In this document: piece after piece, positions 7,058 to 14,019 of the stretch
How the letters are laid out: every line of letters begins with the position of its first letter
Numbering within the stretch: the stretch's first letter is position 1
Source: Burkholderiales bacterium
GTDB taxonomy: Bacteria > Pseudomonadota > Gammaproteobacteria > Burkholderiales > Usitatibacteraceae
DNA: 36,384 nucleotides
Direction: 5' to 3'
Assembly (NCBI GenBank): GCA_026125445.1
Contig: JAHCLE010000016.1
Span: 1-36,384, forward strand
The notes under the pieces: model-generated
What the model was told of the DNA's origin: nothing
What the model saw: only the letters and a program-made list of their open reading frames with translations
Database searches by the model: none
Position numbers and translations under genes: made by a program

Positions 7058-7597
7058 ATGCCACGCTTCGGAATGGTTATCGACACCCTGAAGTGCGTGG
7101 GGTGCATGGACTGCGTGGTCGCCTGCCAGACGGAGAACGACGTCCCGTTCGGCCACTGCCGCGACTGGATCGTGACCGAGACGCGCGGCGAGTTCCCGAA
7201 CCTCAGCCTGGAGATCCGCTCGGAGCGCTGCAACCACTGCGACAACCCGCCCTGCGTGACCTGCTGCCCGACGGGAGCGAGCCACGTGGAGGGCTTCGGC
7301 AAGACCGTGCAGGTGACGGCCGAGAAGTGCATCGGCTGCAAGGCGTGCCTCGCGGCCTGCCCCTACGGCGCGCGCTTCGTCCATCCCGACGGCTACGCCG
7401 ACAAGTGCACCTTCTGCCTGCACCGCGTGAAGGAAGGCAAGGACCCGGCGTGCGTCTCGGTGTGCCCGACCCACTGCATGGTGTTCGGCGACCTGGACGA
7501 CCCGAAGAGCGCCGTGAGCCAGCTGCTCAAGTCGCGCAAGCACCACACGATCCTGCCCGAAGCCGGCACCAAGCCGCGCGTGTTCTACCTGACCTGA
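7058..7597 (+). CDS. 4Fe-4S ferredoxin-type electron-transfer subunit (PsrB/PhsB-like)
   Basis: A 179-residue subunit that passes electrons between the membrane anchor and the molybdoenzyme. It has 16 cluster-binding cysteines in four groups: 13/16/19/23, 58/61/66/70, 91/94/97/101 and 117/120/132/136. The last group has the C-X2-C-X11-C-X3-C spacing typical of the PsrB/DmsB/NrfC family. There is one extra cysteine, Cys69. It has no signal peptide of its own, so it should be exported with its Tat-tagged partner. The ATG at 7058 is decided by AAGGAGG at 7045-7051 and lies 1 nt after the upstream stop. The next gene follows after 10 nt. Family and subunit role are clear. Confidence 0.93.
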   Translation: MPRFGMVIDTLKCVGCMDCVVACQTENDVPFGHCRDWIVTETRGEFPNLSLEIRSERCNHCDNPPCVTCCPTGASHVEGFGKTVQVTAEKCIGCKACLAACPYGARFVHPDGYADKCTFCLHRVKEGKDPACVSVCPTHCMVFGDLDDPKSAVSQLLKSRKHHTILPEAGTKPRVFYLT

Positions 7598-7607
7598 GGC
7601 CACCCAC

Positions 7608-8654
7608 ATGATCGAAATCACCACCACCCGCCACAACCCGCTCGTGGACCCGGTGCTCTCGGTGTGGAGCTGGGAGATCCCGGTCTACCTCTTCTTCGGA
7701 GGAATGATCGCCGGCATGATGATCCTGGCCGGGATCAACATGCTCAAGCTGGCGAAGGGCGAGCGCGCCGAGAGCTTCTACAGCGTCCAGACGCCGCTGC
7801 TGGGCTTCATCCTCATGAACCTCGGCATGGGCGCGCTCTTCCTCGACCTCGCGCACAAGCTCTACGTGTACCGCGTGTACATGGCCTTCGAGCCGCACTC
7901 GCCGATGTCGTGGGGCTCGTGGGTGCTGCTGCTGGTCTACCCCGTGATCCTCGTCTCGGCCCTCATCCGCCTGCCGCAGGCCTGGCCCTGGCTGGGCGAG
8001 CGCGCTCCCGTCCTGCAGCGCCTCTCGGACGCGATCGTCGCCAGCCCCGGCAAGGTGAAGCTGCTGGGCATCCTCAACATCGGGCTGGGCATCGGGCTCG
8101 GGATCTACACCGGCATCCTGCTCTCCACCATGGTGGCGCGTCCCCTGTGGAACAGCGCCATCCTCGGCCCCCTCTTCCTGGTCTCCGGGCTCTCCGCGGC
8201 CGCGGCGATGGTGCACCTGACGGCGAGCCTCGTGCCCGGGCATCCGGCACCGAGGAGCTTCCTGGGCGGCGCCTTCGCGATGCTGGTCCAGCCCCTCGGC
8301 GAGCGCCCGCCCGAGCCGCGCACCGCCGACGGCCTCGTCAAGGCCGACCTCGCGTTCCTCGCGGTGGAGCTGGTGCTGATCGGGCTCCTCTTCATCGGCC
8401 TCGCCTCGAGCTCCGCCTCGCACGTGGCCGCCATCGACCTGCTCACCTCGGGCAAGTACGCGACGATCTTCTGGTGGGTGGTGATCGTCGCCGGCATCCT
8501 CGTGCCGCTCGCCCTGCAGTGGCTCGAGCTGGGGCACCGCATCCCGCACACCATCCTTCCCGCGCTCCTGGTCCTGGCCGGCGGCTTCGCGCTGCGCTGG
8601 GTGATGGTGGGCGCGGGACAGGCCAGCCACATGATCGCCGCCACCGGCATGTAG
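7608..8654 (+). CDS. nrfD: NrfD/PsrC-family membrane anchor and quinol-interacting subunit
   Basis: A 348-residue polytopic inner-membrane protein with eight or nine hydrophobic helices, the usual size for PsrC/NrfD. The first helix, EIPVYLFFGGMIAGMMILAG (residues 24-43), carries the YLFFGG signature of the family, and NLGMGALFLDLAHKLYVYRV follows helix 2. It would exchange electrons with the quinone pool, completing a Psr/Phs-type ABC complex with the two preceding genes. It lies 10 nt after the ferredoxin gene and 23 nt before the first YeeE-like gene. It has no heme-ligand pattern of the cytochrome b type used by formate dehydrogenases, which agrees with NrfD. Confidence 0.92.
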   Translation: MIEITTTRHNPLVDPVLSVWSWEIPVYLFFGGMIAGMMILAGINMLKLAKGERAESFYSVQTPLLGFILMNLGMGALFLDLAHKLYVYRVYMAFEPHSPMSWGSWVLLLVYPVILVSALIRLPQAWPWLGERAPVLQRLSDAIVASPGKVKLLGILNIGLGIGLGIYTGILLSTMVARPLWNSAILGPLFLVSGLSAAAAMVHLTASLVPGHPAPRSFLGGAFAMLVQPLGERPPEPRTADGLVKADLAFLAVELVLIGLLFIGLASSSASHVAAIDLLTSGKYATIFWWVVIVAGILVPLALQWLELGHRIPHTILPALLVLAGGFALRWVMVGAGQASHMIAATGM

Positions 8655-8677
8655 GAATCGCAGGAAAAGGAGAAGAC

Positions 8678-9235
8678 ATGAGTTCCCTCACCGTACCCGG
8701 AACCACTCCCAGGGAGGCGACGAAGGCCGCGCCTTCCCCCTACTGGAATCCCTACGTCGCGGGCTTCGGCCTCGGCCTGGTCCTCCTGGCGGCCTACCTC
8801 ATCGCCGGGCGCGGCCTCGGGGCCACGGGCGCGTTCTCCTCGGTGGCGGCGTGGATCGCCAACGCCCTCTCGCCGGAGCACGCGCAGGCGACCGCCGTCC
8901 ACGCCCGCTACCTCGCGAGCGGAACGCCGCTCGAGGCCTGGCTCGTGTGGCTGCTCTTCGGCTCGGCCATCGGCTCCGCCGTCTCGGGCTACACCGCCGG
9001 GCGCATGGCCATCAGCGTCGAGCGCGGGCCGCGGGTGACGGACAACCAGCGCCTCGTGTTCGCGCTCGTCGGCGGCATCATCGCCGGCCTGGGCGCCAAG
9101 ATCGCGCGCGGCTGCACGAGCGGGCAGGCCCTCACCGGCGCCGCGATCCTGAACGCGGGAAGCCTCGTCTTCATGCTTTCCGTCTTCGCCGCCGCCTACG
9201 CGGTGGCCTGGTCCTACAAGAAGGAGTGGCTCTGA
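8678..9235 (+). CDS. YeeE/YedE-family sulfur-compound transporter, first half-size subunit
   Basis: A 185-residue membrane protein with about five hydrophobic segments after a hydrophilic N-terminal 25 residues. The YeeE/YedE (DUF395) signature is visible near the end as GAKIARGCTSGQALTGAAIL, with Cys146 as the conserved cysteine that contacts thiosulfate in TsuA-type channels. It is half the size of full-length TsuA and is followed by a second half, so the two probably form the complete channel. The ATG at 8678 follows the ribosome site AAAAGGAGAAG; upstream in-frame starts would run into the nrfD gene. Its stop overlaps the next ATG (TGATG), giving tight coupling. In this operon it likely moves thiosulfate, sulfite or another small sulfur species into the cytoplasm. 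Confidence 0.86.
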   Translation: MSSLTVPGTTPREATKAAPSPYWNPYVAGFGLGLVLLAAYLIAGRGLGATGAFSSVAAWIANALSPEHAQATAVHARYLASGTPLEAWLVWLLFGSAIGSAVSGYTAGRMAISVERGPRVTDNQRLVFALVGGIIAGLGAKIARGCTSGQALTGAAILNAGSLVFMLSVFAAAYAVAWSYKKEWL

Positions 9236-9825
9236 TGTTTCCCCTGTCCTCGACGATGGAACTCACGCAGGTCACCTCCCTCGGGCTCGCGGTGCTCATC
9301 GGCATCGGCTTCGGCTTCTTCCTCGAGAAGGCCGGCTTCGGCAGCGCCCGGAAGCTCGTGGCCGTCTTCTACTTCTACGACATGGCCGTGGTGAAGGTGA
9401 TGTTCACGGCGATCGTCACGGCGATGATCGGCCTCTTCCTCTTCTCCACCCTGGGCCTGCTCGACATGGCCGAGCTCTACATCGAGCCTTCGAACTACCC
9501 CGCCGCGATCCTCGGCGGCATCGTCTTCGGCGTGGGCTTCGTGATCGGCGGCTACTGCCCCGGCACGTCCCTCACCGCGGCCGCCACCGGCAAGCTCGAC
9601 GGGATGGCCTTCCTCGGTGGCATCTTCGTGGCCTCCTACGCCTATGCCGAGCTCTTCTCCGGATTCGACACCTGGCTCGCGTCTTCCGCGCATCCCGACG
9701 TGACCCTGCCCGCGCTCACCGGGATCCCCATGGGCTGGTGGGTCCTCGCGTTCATCGGTTTCCTCGCGCTGGCCGGCTGGGGCATGTCGGCCGCCGAGCG
9801 CAAGTTCGCAGGGCTCCGCCCCTGA
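9235..9825 (+). CDS. YeeE/YedE-family sulfur-compound transporter, second half-size subunit
   Basis: A 196-residue membrane protein with the other YeeE/YedE half. GFFLEKAGFGSARKLVAVFY (residues 27-46) is the typical N-terminal motif, and GFVIGGYCPGTSLTAAATGK (101-120) holds the conserved Cys108. Further helices follow, including a C-terminal one ending in ERKFAGLRP. The ATG overlaps the previous stop by one base (TGATG), so it is made together with its partner. Split YeeE/YedE pairs are common in proteobacteria near sulfur-oxidation or reduction genes. The substrate is inferred as thiosulfate or a related anion. The gap to the FadL-type gene is 37 nt. Confidence 0.87.
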   Translation: MFPLSSTMELTQVTSLGLAVLIGIGFGFFLEKAGFGSARKLVAVFYFYDMAVVKVMFTAIVTAMIGLFLFSTLGLLDMAELYIEPSNYPAAILGGIVFGVGFVIGGYCPGTSLTAAATGKLDGMAFLGGIFVASYAYAELFSGFDTWLASSAHPDVTLPALTGIPMGWWVLAFIGFLALAGWGMSAAERKFAGLRP

Positions 9826-9862
9826 CGCTTCTCCCCAACTCCACGCAAAGGAAAACAGAAAA

Positions 9863-11191
9863 GTGAAGATCACCCGCCTCGTCCGGGCGCTGGCGCTCGC
9901 CGGCCTCGCCGTTCCCCCGGCCGCGTTCGCCACCGACGGCTACTTCTCCCACGCCTACGGGCTCAAGTCGCTGGGCATGGGAGGCGCGACCGTGGCCGTC
10001 GCAGCCGAGCCTTTCGGCGGCGCGGTCAACCCCGCCGCCATGACCTCGCTGGGCAACGCCTGGCAGGCGGGCCTTCAGGTGTTCATGCCGCGGCGCGAGG
10101 CCGAGCGCACGGGCTCCGGCATGGCCGGCATCGACGGCGCCGTCTCGAGCGACAGCCTCACCTTCGCGATCCCGGAGTTCGGGATCAACTACATGGCCCG
10201 GCCCGACCTCGCCATCGGCCTGTCGGTCGTGGGCAACGGCGGGATGAACACCGACTTCGAGGGCGGGCAGGTGCCGGCGATGAGCGCCTGCGCGGCGTTC
10301 AACCCCGCGCCCGGACCCTACAACATGCTCTGCGGCAATGGCCGCCTCGGCGTCGACCTCTCGCAGCTCCTGGTGGCCCCGTACGCCGCGTGGAAGCTCG
10401 CGCCCTCGCATTCCGTCGGCATCGCGCCGACGCTGGCCTACCAGCGCTTTCGCGCCCAGGGCCTGCAGGCCTTCGACAACCCGATGCTGTCGACCAGCAT
10501 GGGCAACGTGACCAACAACGGCTACGCCAGCGCCACGGGCTACGGCGTGAGGCTCGGCTACCACGGGACCTTCGACCGCGTGTCGGTGGGCGTGGCCTGG
10601 GCCAGCAAGATGTCGATGGGCGAACTGGACGACTACCGCGGCCTCTTCGCCGAGCAGGGCGGCTTCGACATTCCCTCCAACGTGACGGTGGGCCTCGCCT
10701 GGCGGCCCGACGACAAGTGGCTCCTGGCCGTGGACTGGTCGCGCATCAAGTACTCGGACTCGAAGGCCGTGTCCAACCCCAGCGCCCTGCTCCTGCACTG
10801 CGCGGGCGGTGACGCCAGCGCCTGCATGGGCGGCTCCAACGGCCCCGGCTTCGGCTGGAAGGACATCGACGTCTGGAAGTTCGGCTTCGAGTACGCGGTC
10901 GACCCGAAGCTCACCCTGCGCGCGGGCTACAACCGCGGCGAGAACCCGGTGGACGCGGCCGACGTGACCTTCAACATCCTGGCCCCGGGCGTGGTCAAGG
11001 ACCACTACACGGTCGGCGCGACCTGGAAGCTCGACGCCCAGGCCGAAATCACGCTCTACGGCCTGTATGCGGCCGAGAACACGGTGACGGGGACGAGCCT
11101 TTTCGTGCCTTTCGGCGCCCCGCCCACCACCACGGAGACCATCAAGCTCAAGGAATACACGGTCGGCATCGGCTACACGTCCCGCTTCTAG
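9863..11191 (+). CDS. OmpP1/FadL-family outer-membrane channel
   Basis: A 442-residue beta-barrel of the FadL/TodX family, which passes hydrophobic or poorly soluble molecules through the outer membrane. A signal peptide of about 23 residues (MKITRLVRALALAGLAVPPA..AFA) precedes TDGYFSHAYGLKSLGMGGAT, the FadL N-terminal hatch pattern. Alternating strands follow, and the protein ends IGYTSRF with a C-terminal aromatic residue as in outer-membrane barrels. The start is GTG at 9863, with AAAGGA (9847-9852) 10 nt upstream. As the last gene of the sulfur operon it may admit elemental sulfur, polysulfide or a hydrophobic sulfur compound. That is inference from position; ordinary FadL proteins carry fatty acids or aromatics. 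Two hairpins close the operon behind it. Confidence 0.9.
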   Translation: MKITRLVRALALAGLAVPPAAFATDGYFSHAYGLKSLGMGGATVAVAAEPFGGAVNPAAMTSLGNAWQAGLQVFMPRREAERTGSGMAGIDGAVSSDSLTFAIPEFGINYMARPDLAIGLSVVGNGGMNTDFEGGQVPAMSACAAFNPAPGPYNMLCGNGRLGVDLSQLLVAPYAAWKLAPSHSVGIAPTLAYQRFRAQGLQAFDNPMLSTSMGNVTNNGYASATGYGVRLGYHGTFDRVSVGVAWASKMSMGELDDYRGLFAEQGGFDIPSNVTVGLAWRPDDKWLLAVDWSRIKYSDSKAVSNPSALLLHCAGGDASACMGGSNGPGFGWKDIDVWKFGFEYAVDPKLTLRAGYNRGENPVDAADVTFNILAPGVVKDHYTVGATWKLDAQAEITLYGLYAAENTVTGTSLFVPFGAPPTTTETIKLKEYTVGIGYTSRF

Positions 11192-11198
11192 CCGTTTC

Positions 11199-11237
11199 GG
11201 GGTGGAAAGCGGTGGTTTTCCGCTCTTTTGCCACCCC
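11199..11237 (+). terminator. Long hairpin after the FadL-type gene
   Basis: GGGGTGG (11199-11205) pairs with CCACCCC (11231-11237), with an inner AAAGCGG / CCGCTCTTT helix. The stem starts 8 nt after the FadL stop. It has no T-run immediately 3', but a second hairpin follows at once. Confidence 0.5.
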
Positions 11238-11241
11238 TCGC

Positions 11242-11272
11242 GGGCCCCTTATGCGGGGGCCCCCTTTCGTTT
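11242..11272 (+). terminator. Rho-independent terminator of the sulfur operon
   Basis: GGGCCCC (11242-11248), a short loop, then GGGGCCC inside 11255-11264, followed by TTTCGTTT. It is a compact GC stem with a T-rich tail and sits right after the longer hairpin, so the pair should separate the operon from the next gene. Confidence 0.6.
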
Positions 11273-11277
11273 AGAAT
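11272..11277 (+). promoter_or_regulatory. Possible -10 element TAGAAT of the Lys/Ala-rich gene
   Basis: TAGAAT (11272-11277) sits at the end of the terminator tail and would start transcription near 11284, about 55 nt before the ATG at 11340. No convincing -35 is seen at 17 nt, so it is a weak call. Confidence 0.3.
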
Positions 11278-11339
11278 AATGCCCGCGCGAAAACCAATAG
11301 AGCGCAATTACCCCCCACTACAAATCCGGAGATTCATCG

Positions 11340-11627
11340 ATGAAGAAGCTGCTTGCTGCCCTGGTTGCCGGGGCGTTCGTGATGGCCCAGGCCCCCGCCG
11401 TTTTCGCGCAGGACAAGGCTGCCGCCCCCAAGGCCGAAGAGAAGAAGGCGGACGCCAAGGCCGCCCCGAAGAAGGAAGAGAAGAAGGCCGACGCCAAGGC
11501 CGCCCCGAAGAAGGAAGAGAAGAAGGCCGACGCCAAGGCCGCCCCGAAGGCCGAGGAGAAGAAGGCCGAGGCCAAGAAGGAAGAGGCCAAGCCCGCCGAA
11601 GCCAAGAAGAAGAAGGGCGGCTGCTAA
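11340..11627 (+). CDS. Small secreted Lys/Ala/Glu-rich repeat protein
   Basis: A 95-residue protein with a clear Sec signal peptide (MKKLLAALVAGAFVMAQAPA, cleavage after VFA near residue 23). The rest is almost only Lys, Ala, Glu, Asp and Pro. It contains three near-copies of EEKKADAKAAPK with a 13-residue period, then KAEEKKAEAKKEEAKPAEAK, and ends KKKKGGC. Two exact 39-bp DNA copies lie at 11472-11510 and 11511-11549. The mature part is low-complexity and likely helical or disordered, histone-H1-like in composition but exported. The single cysteine is the very last residue. I recognise no functional family. Similar short exported KA-rich proteins occur in betaproteobacteria without a known role. 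Terminators on both sides make it a single-gene unit. Confidence 0.75.
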   Translation: MKKLLAALVAGAFVMAQAPAVFAQDKAAAPKAEEKKADAKAAPKKEEKKADAKAAPKKEEKKADAKAAPKAEEKKAEAKKEEAKPAEAKKKKGGC

Positions 11628-11664
11628 GCCCCCTCCCCGCGCGGCTTTCGCGCGGTCGAATCAG

Positions 11665-11698
11665 GAAGAACGGGGCGGCCATGGCCGCCCCGTTCTTC
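11665..11698. terminator. Perfect 34-nt palindrome, bidirectional terminator
   Basis: Positions 11665-11698 read the same on both strands, beginning GAAGAACGGGGCGGCC and centred on AT. It lies between the end of the Lys/Ala-rich gene (plus) and the end of mdh (minus), so it can stop both convergent transcripts. On the plus strand GTTT follows. A smaller hairpin, CCGCGCG (11637-11643) with CGCGCGG (11649-11655), lies just before it. Confidence 0.75.
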
Positions 11699-11736
11699 GT
11701 TTCCGCAGCCGGAACGGGCGTCCCGGCGCGCGCGCC

Positions 11737-12723
11737 TCAGCCCAGCAGGTGCTTCACGCCGGCGCGCTCCTCCTCCAGTTCCGCGAGAGTCTTGTCCATG
11801 CGGCTGCGCGAGGACTCGTCGATCTCGAGCCCCTTCACGATCTGGTACTGGCCGTTGGCCGTCGTGCACGGGAAGCCGTACATCACGCCTTCCGGGATGC
11901 CGTAGGAGCCGTCGGAAACCACGCCCATCGTCACCCACTTGCCGTTGGAGCCCAGGACCCAGTCGCGCACGTGGTCGATGGCGGCGTTGGCCGCCGAGGC
12001 CGCCGACGAAAGGCCGCGTGCCTCGATGATGGCCGCGCCGCGCTTGCCCACGAGCGGGATGAAGGTGTCCTTGTACCAGGCCTCGTCGTTCACGAGCGCC
12101 TTCACCGACTGCCCGCCCGCGGTGGCGAAGCGGTAGTCGGGGTACATCGTGGGCGAGTGGTTGCCCCAGACGACGATCTTCTCGAGGGAGTCGACGGGCT
12201 TGCCGATCCGCGCCGCGAGCTGCGAGGCGGCGCGGTTGTGGTCCAGGCGCATCATCGACGTGAAGCACGCCGGCGAGAGGCTCTTCGCGCTCTTCTGGGC
12301 GATGTAGGCGTTGGTGTTGGCGGGGTTGCCGACGACCAGGACCTTCACGCTGCGGGAAGCGCACTCGTCCAGGGCGCGGCCCTGCACCGTGAAGATGGCG
12401 CCGTTGGCCTCCAGGAGGTCCTTCCTCTCCATGCCCGGGCCGCGCGGGCGCGCGCCCACCAGGATCGCCACGTCGGCGTCCTTGAACGCGACCTTGGCGT
12501 CGGAGGCCGCCGTCATCCCCGCGAGAAGGGGGAATGCGCAATCGTCGACTTCCATCATCACGCCCTTGAGGGCCTTCTGCGCCTTCTCGTCCGGGATCTC
12601 GAGGAGCTGCAGGATCACGGGCTGGTCCTTGCCGAGCAGTTCGCCGCTGGCGATCCGGAACAGCAGGGCATAGCCGATCTGGCCGGCGGCGCCGGTCACG
12701 GCAACGCGCATGGGCTTCTTCAT
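11737..12723 (-). CDS. mdh: Malate dehydrogenase
   Basis: A 328-residue NAD-dependent malate dehydrogenase interconverting malate and oxaloacetate in the TCA cycle. The Rossmann motif GAAGQIG is at the N-terminus. The substrate loop [11 protein letters not shown] carries the two arginines, NPANTNA binds the cofactor, LDHNRA supplies the third arginine, and GNHSP holds the catalytic histidine. Length and sequence are those of the cytosolic betaproteobacterial enzyme. The ATG at 12721-12723 is chosen because AGGAG lies 5 nt upstream and the protein then begins [17 protein letters not shown]; an in-frame extension to 12801 would add 26 non-conserved residues. It has its own -10-like site and a leader hairpin, and ends at the shared palindromic terminator. 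No other TCA gene is in the window. Confidence 0.97.
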   Translation of the reverse strand: MKKPMRVAVTGAAGQIGYALLFRIASGELLGKDQPVILQLLEIPDEKAQKALKGVMMEVDDCAFPLLAGMTAASDAKVAFKDADVAILVGARPRGPGMERKDLLEANGAIFTVQGRALDECASRSVKVLVVGNPANTNAYIAQKSAKSLSPACFTSMMRLDHNRAASQLAARIGKPVDSLEKIVVWGNHSPTMYPDYRFATAGGQSVKALVNDEAWYKDTFIPLVGKRGAAIIEARGLSSAASAANAAIDHVRDWVLGSNGKWVTMGVVSDGSYGIPEGVMYGFPCTTANGQYQIVKGLEIDESSRSRMDKTLAELEEERAGVKHLLG

Positions 12724-12772
12724 GGGGTCTCCTGGGGTCTTCTCGTCGGTGGGAATTCGGGATCCGCCGCGG

Positions 12773-12819
12773 CCTTCGTCGCGTATGGGACGAAGGTCCA
12801 ACGGCCCGGGGAAAGTATA
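12773..12819 (-). promoter_or_regulatory. mdh -10 element and leader hairpin
   Basis: On the minus strand TATACT (12819-12814) is a good -10 hexamer, though no clear -35 stands 17 nt upstream. Transcription would start near 12807. The leader then carries an exact 8-bp inverted repeat, CCTTCGTC (12773-12780) and GACGAAGG (12789-12796), close to the 5' end and about 50 nt before the start codon. It may stabilise the mRNA or bind a regulator. Confidence 0.4.
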
Positions 12820-12891
12820 TCGCAGCGCAGCAAGCCGGTACCCCCTAGGGCTTGAGCTAGGTCAAACGACCACGAAGAGGGAAACGGGGAC

Positions 12892-13036
12892 TTCAACACG
12901 GAGGACACAGAGGACGCAGAGGGCACAGAGGAAAGCCATTTCTCGTGCACCAGTCGCGACTTGATCTGACAACGGCCCGCCATCGAAACGCCCTTCCTCC
13001 GTGCCCTCTGCGGCCTCTGCGTCCCCTGTGTTGAAA
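12892..13036. repeat. Intergenic inverted repeat with arms of tandem 9-nt units
   Basis: The left arm (about 12892-12935) holds four consecutive 9-mers: ACACGGAGG, ACACAGAGG, ACGCAGAGG and GCACAGAGG (12896-12931). The right arm (about 12993-13036) holds the complementary series, read on the other strand as units of the same type, and ends GTGTTGAA opposite TTCAACAC. The arms would fold into a stem of more than 40 bp around a 57-nt loop. The same kind of CACAGAGG repeat is dispersed in intergenic regions of many unrelated bacteria. It lies just after the EamA stop and before the mdh promoter; no gene is seen in 12724-13055. Confidence 0.7.
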
Positions 13037-13055
13037 CCACCGCCCCCCCGGATCG

Positions 13056-13985
13056 CTACGCCCCCTTCTCGGGCGGCTTGGCGAGGGAGATGGCGGCCAC
13101 GCCGGTCATCACCAGCGCGGCGCCGGCGAGCTGGATGGCCGTGATGGGCTCGTCGAGGAAGACGAGGCCAAGGAAGATCGTGGACACCGGCCCCACGGTC
13201 CCGAGCATGGAGGCGTGGCTCGAGCCGATGAGGCGGATTCCCATGGACATGGCGATGACCGGCAGCACCGTCGAGACGATGGCCATGAGGAAGGTGAGCC
13301 CGTAGACGGGCGCCGGCTGCGTCCAGAGCTGCGCCGCCTCGCGCACCACGAGGAAGTGCGCCAGGACCGCCACGCAGGAGACCACGGAAGCGAGGCTCGC
13401 GAAGAGCACGCTGCCCATCTTGCGCACCATGCGGCCGTTGCCGATGAGATAGACGGCGTAGCAGATGGCCGAAAGCGCCACCCAGAAGGCGCCGAGCAGC
13501 ACGTTCTCCTGCCGGGTGGCGAGGTCGTTGGCGAAGACGAGCGCGATGCCGACGTAGGAGAGTGCGAGGGCGGCCACGTCGCGCCCGGTGATGACCCGCC
13601 CGTAGAGGGCCGCGGAGATGAGCACCACCACGGTGGGGTAGAGGAAGAGCACCAGCCGCTCGAGCGCGGCGGTGATGTACTGCAGGCCCAGGAAGTCGAA
13701 GAGGCTCGCGAGGTAGTAGCCCAGGATGCCGAGGAAGGCGATGGCCCGCCAGTCCGCCCAGGCGAGGGATGCCCTGACCCCTCCCCGCCCCGTCCACCAC
13801 GCGATGGCAAGGAAGAACGGCGCGGCCATCGCCATGCGCAGGGCGAGTAGCGTCACCGCGTCGGTGCCGTGGCGGTAGGCCAGCTTGATGATGATCGCCT
13901 TGGCGGAGAAGGCGATGGCGGAGAAGACGACGAGGGCCACGCCCGCGAGGCGCGAGGCGCGCGCCGATGACGGAGCGGTCTGCAC
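13056..13985 (-). CDS. EamA-family (DMT superfamily) permease
   Basis: A 309-residue inner-membrane protein with ten hydrophobic segments in two EamA repeats (about residues 14-150 and 163-300). The second repeat ends FLGLVFLDEPITAIQLAGAA, the typical EamA C-terminal signature. Members export or import metabolites such as amino acids; the substrate here is unknown. The start is GTG at 13983-13985 with no Shine-Dalgarno, but a TAGAAT -10-like box lies 7 nt upstream, so the mRNA may be leaderless. It follows the giant gene by 34 nt in the same direction, so read-through is also possible. The dispersed inverted repeat lies just behind its stop. Confidence 0.9.
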   Translation of the reverse strand: MQTAPSSARASRLAGVALVVFSAIAFSAKAIIIKLAYRHGTDAVTLLALRMAMAAPFFLAIAWWTGRGGVRASLAWADWRAIAFLGILGYYLASLFDFLGLQYITAALERLVLFLYPTVVVLISAALYGRVITGRDVAALALSYVGIALVFANDLATRQENVLLGAFWVALSAICYAVYLIGNGRMVRKMGSVLFASLASVVSCVAVLAHFLVVREAAQLWTQPAPVYGLTFLMAIVSTVLPVIAMSMGIRLIGSSHASMLGTVGPVSTIFLGLVFLDEPITAIQLAGAALVMTGVAAISLAKPPEKGA

Positions 13986-13992
13986 GCGCCCG

Positions 13993-13998
13993 ATTCTA
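13993..13998 (-). promoter_or_regulatory. -10-like TAGAAT directly before the EamA start
   Basis: TAGAAT on the minus strand (13998-13993) is followed by 7 nt and then the GTG start codon, so transcription would begin at or next to the start codon (leaderless). The -35 position falls on the stop codon region of the giant gene and matches poorly. Confidence 0.3.
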
Positions 13999-14019
13999 CG
14001 GCCTCGCTGCGCCCCGCGC

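Noticed and set aside
12724-12801. N-terminal extension of mdh by 26 residues
   Set aside because: The extension is not part of the conserved enzyme, overlaps the leader hairpin, and the ATG at 12723 has a well-placed AGGAG.
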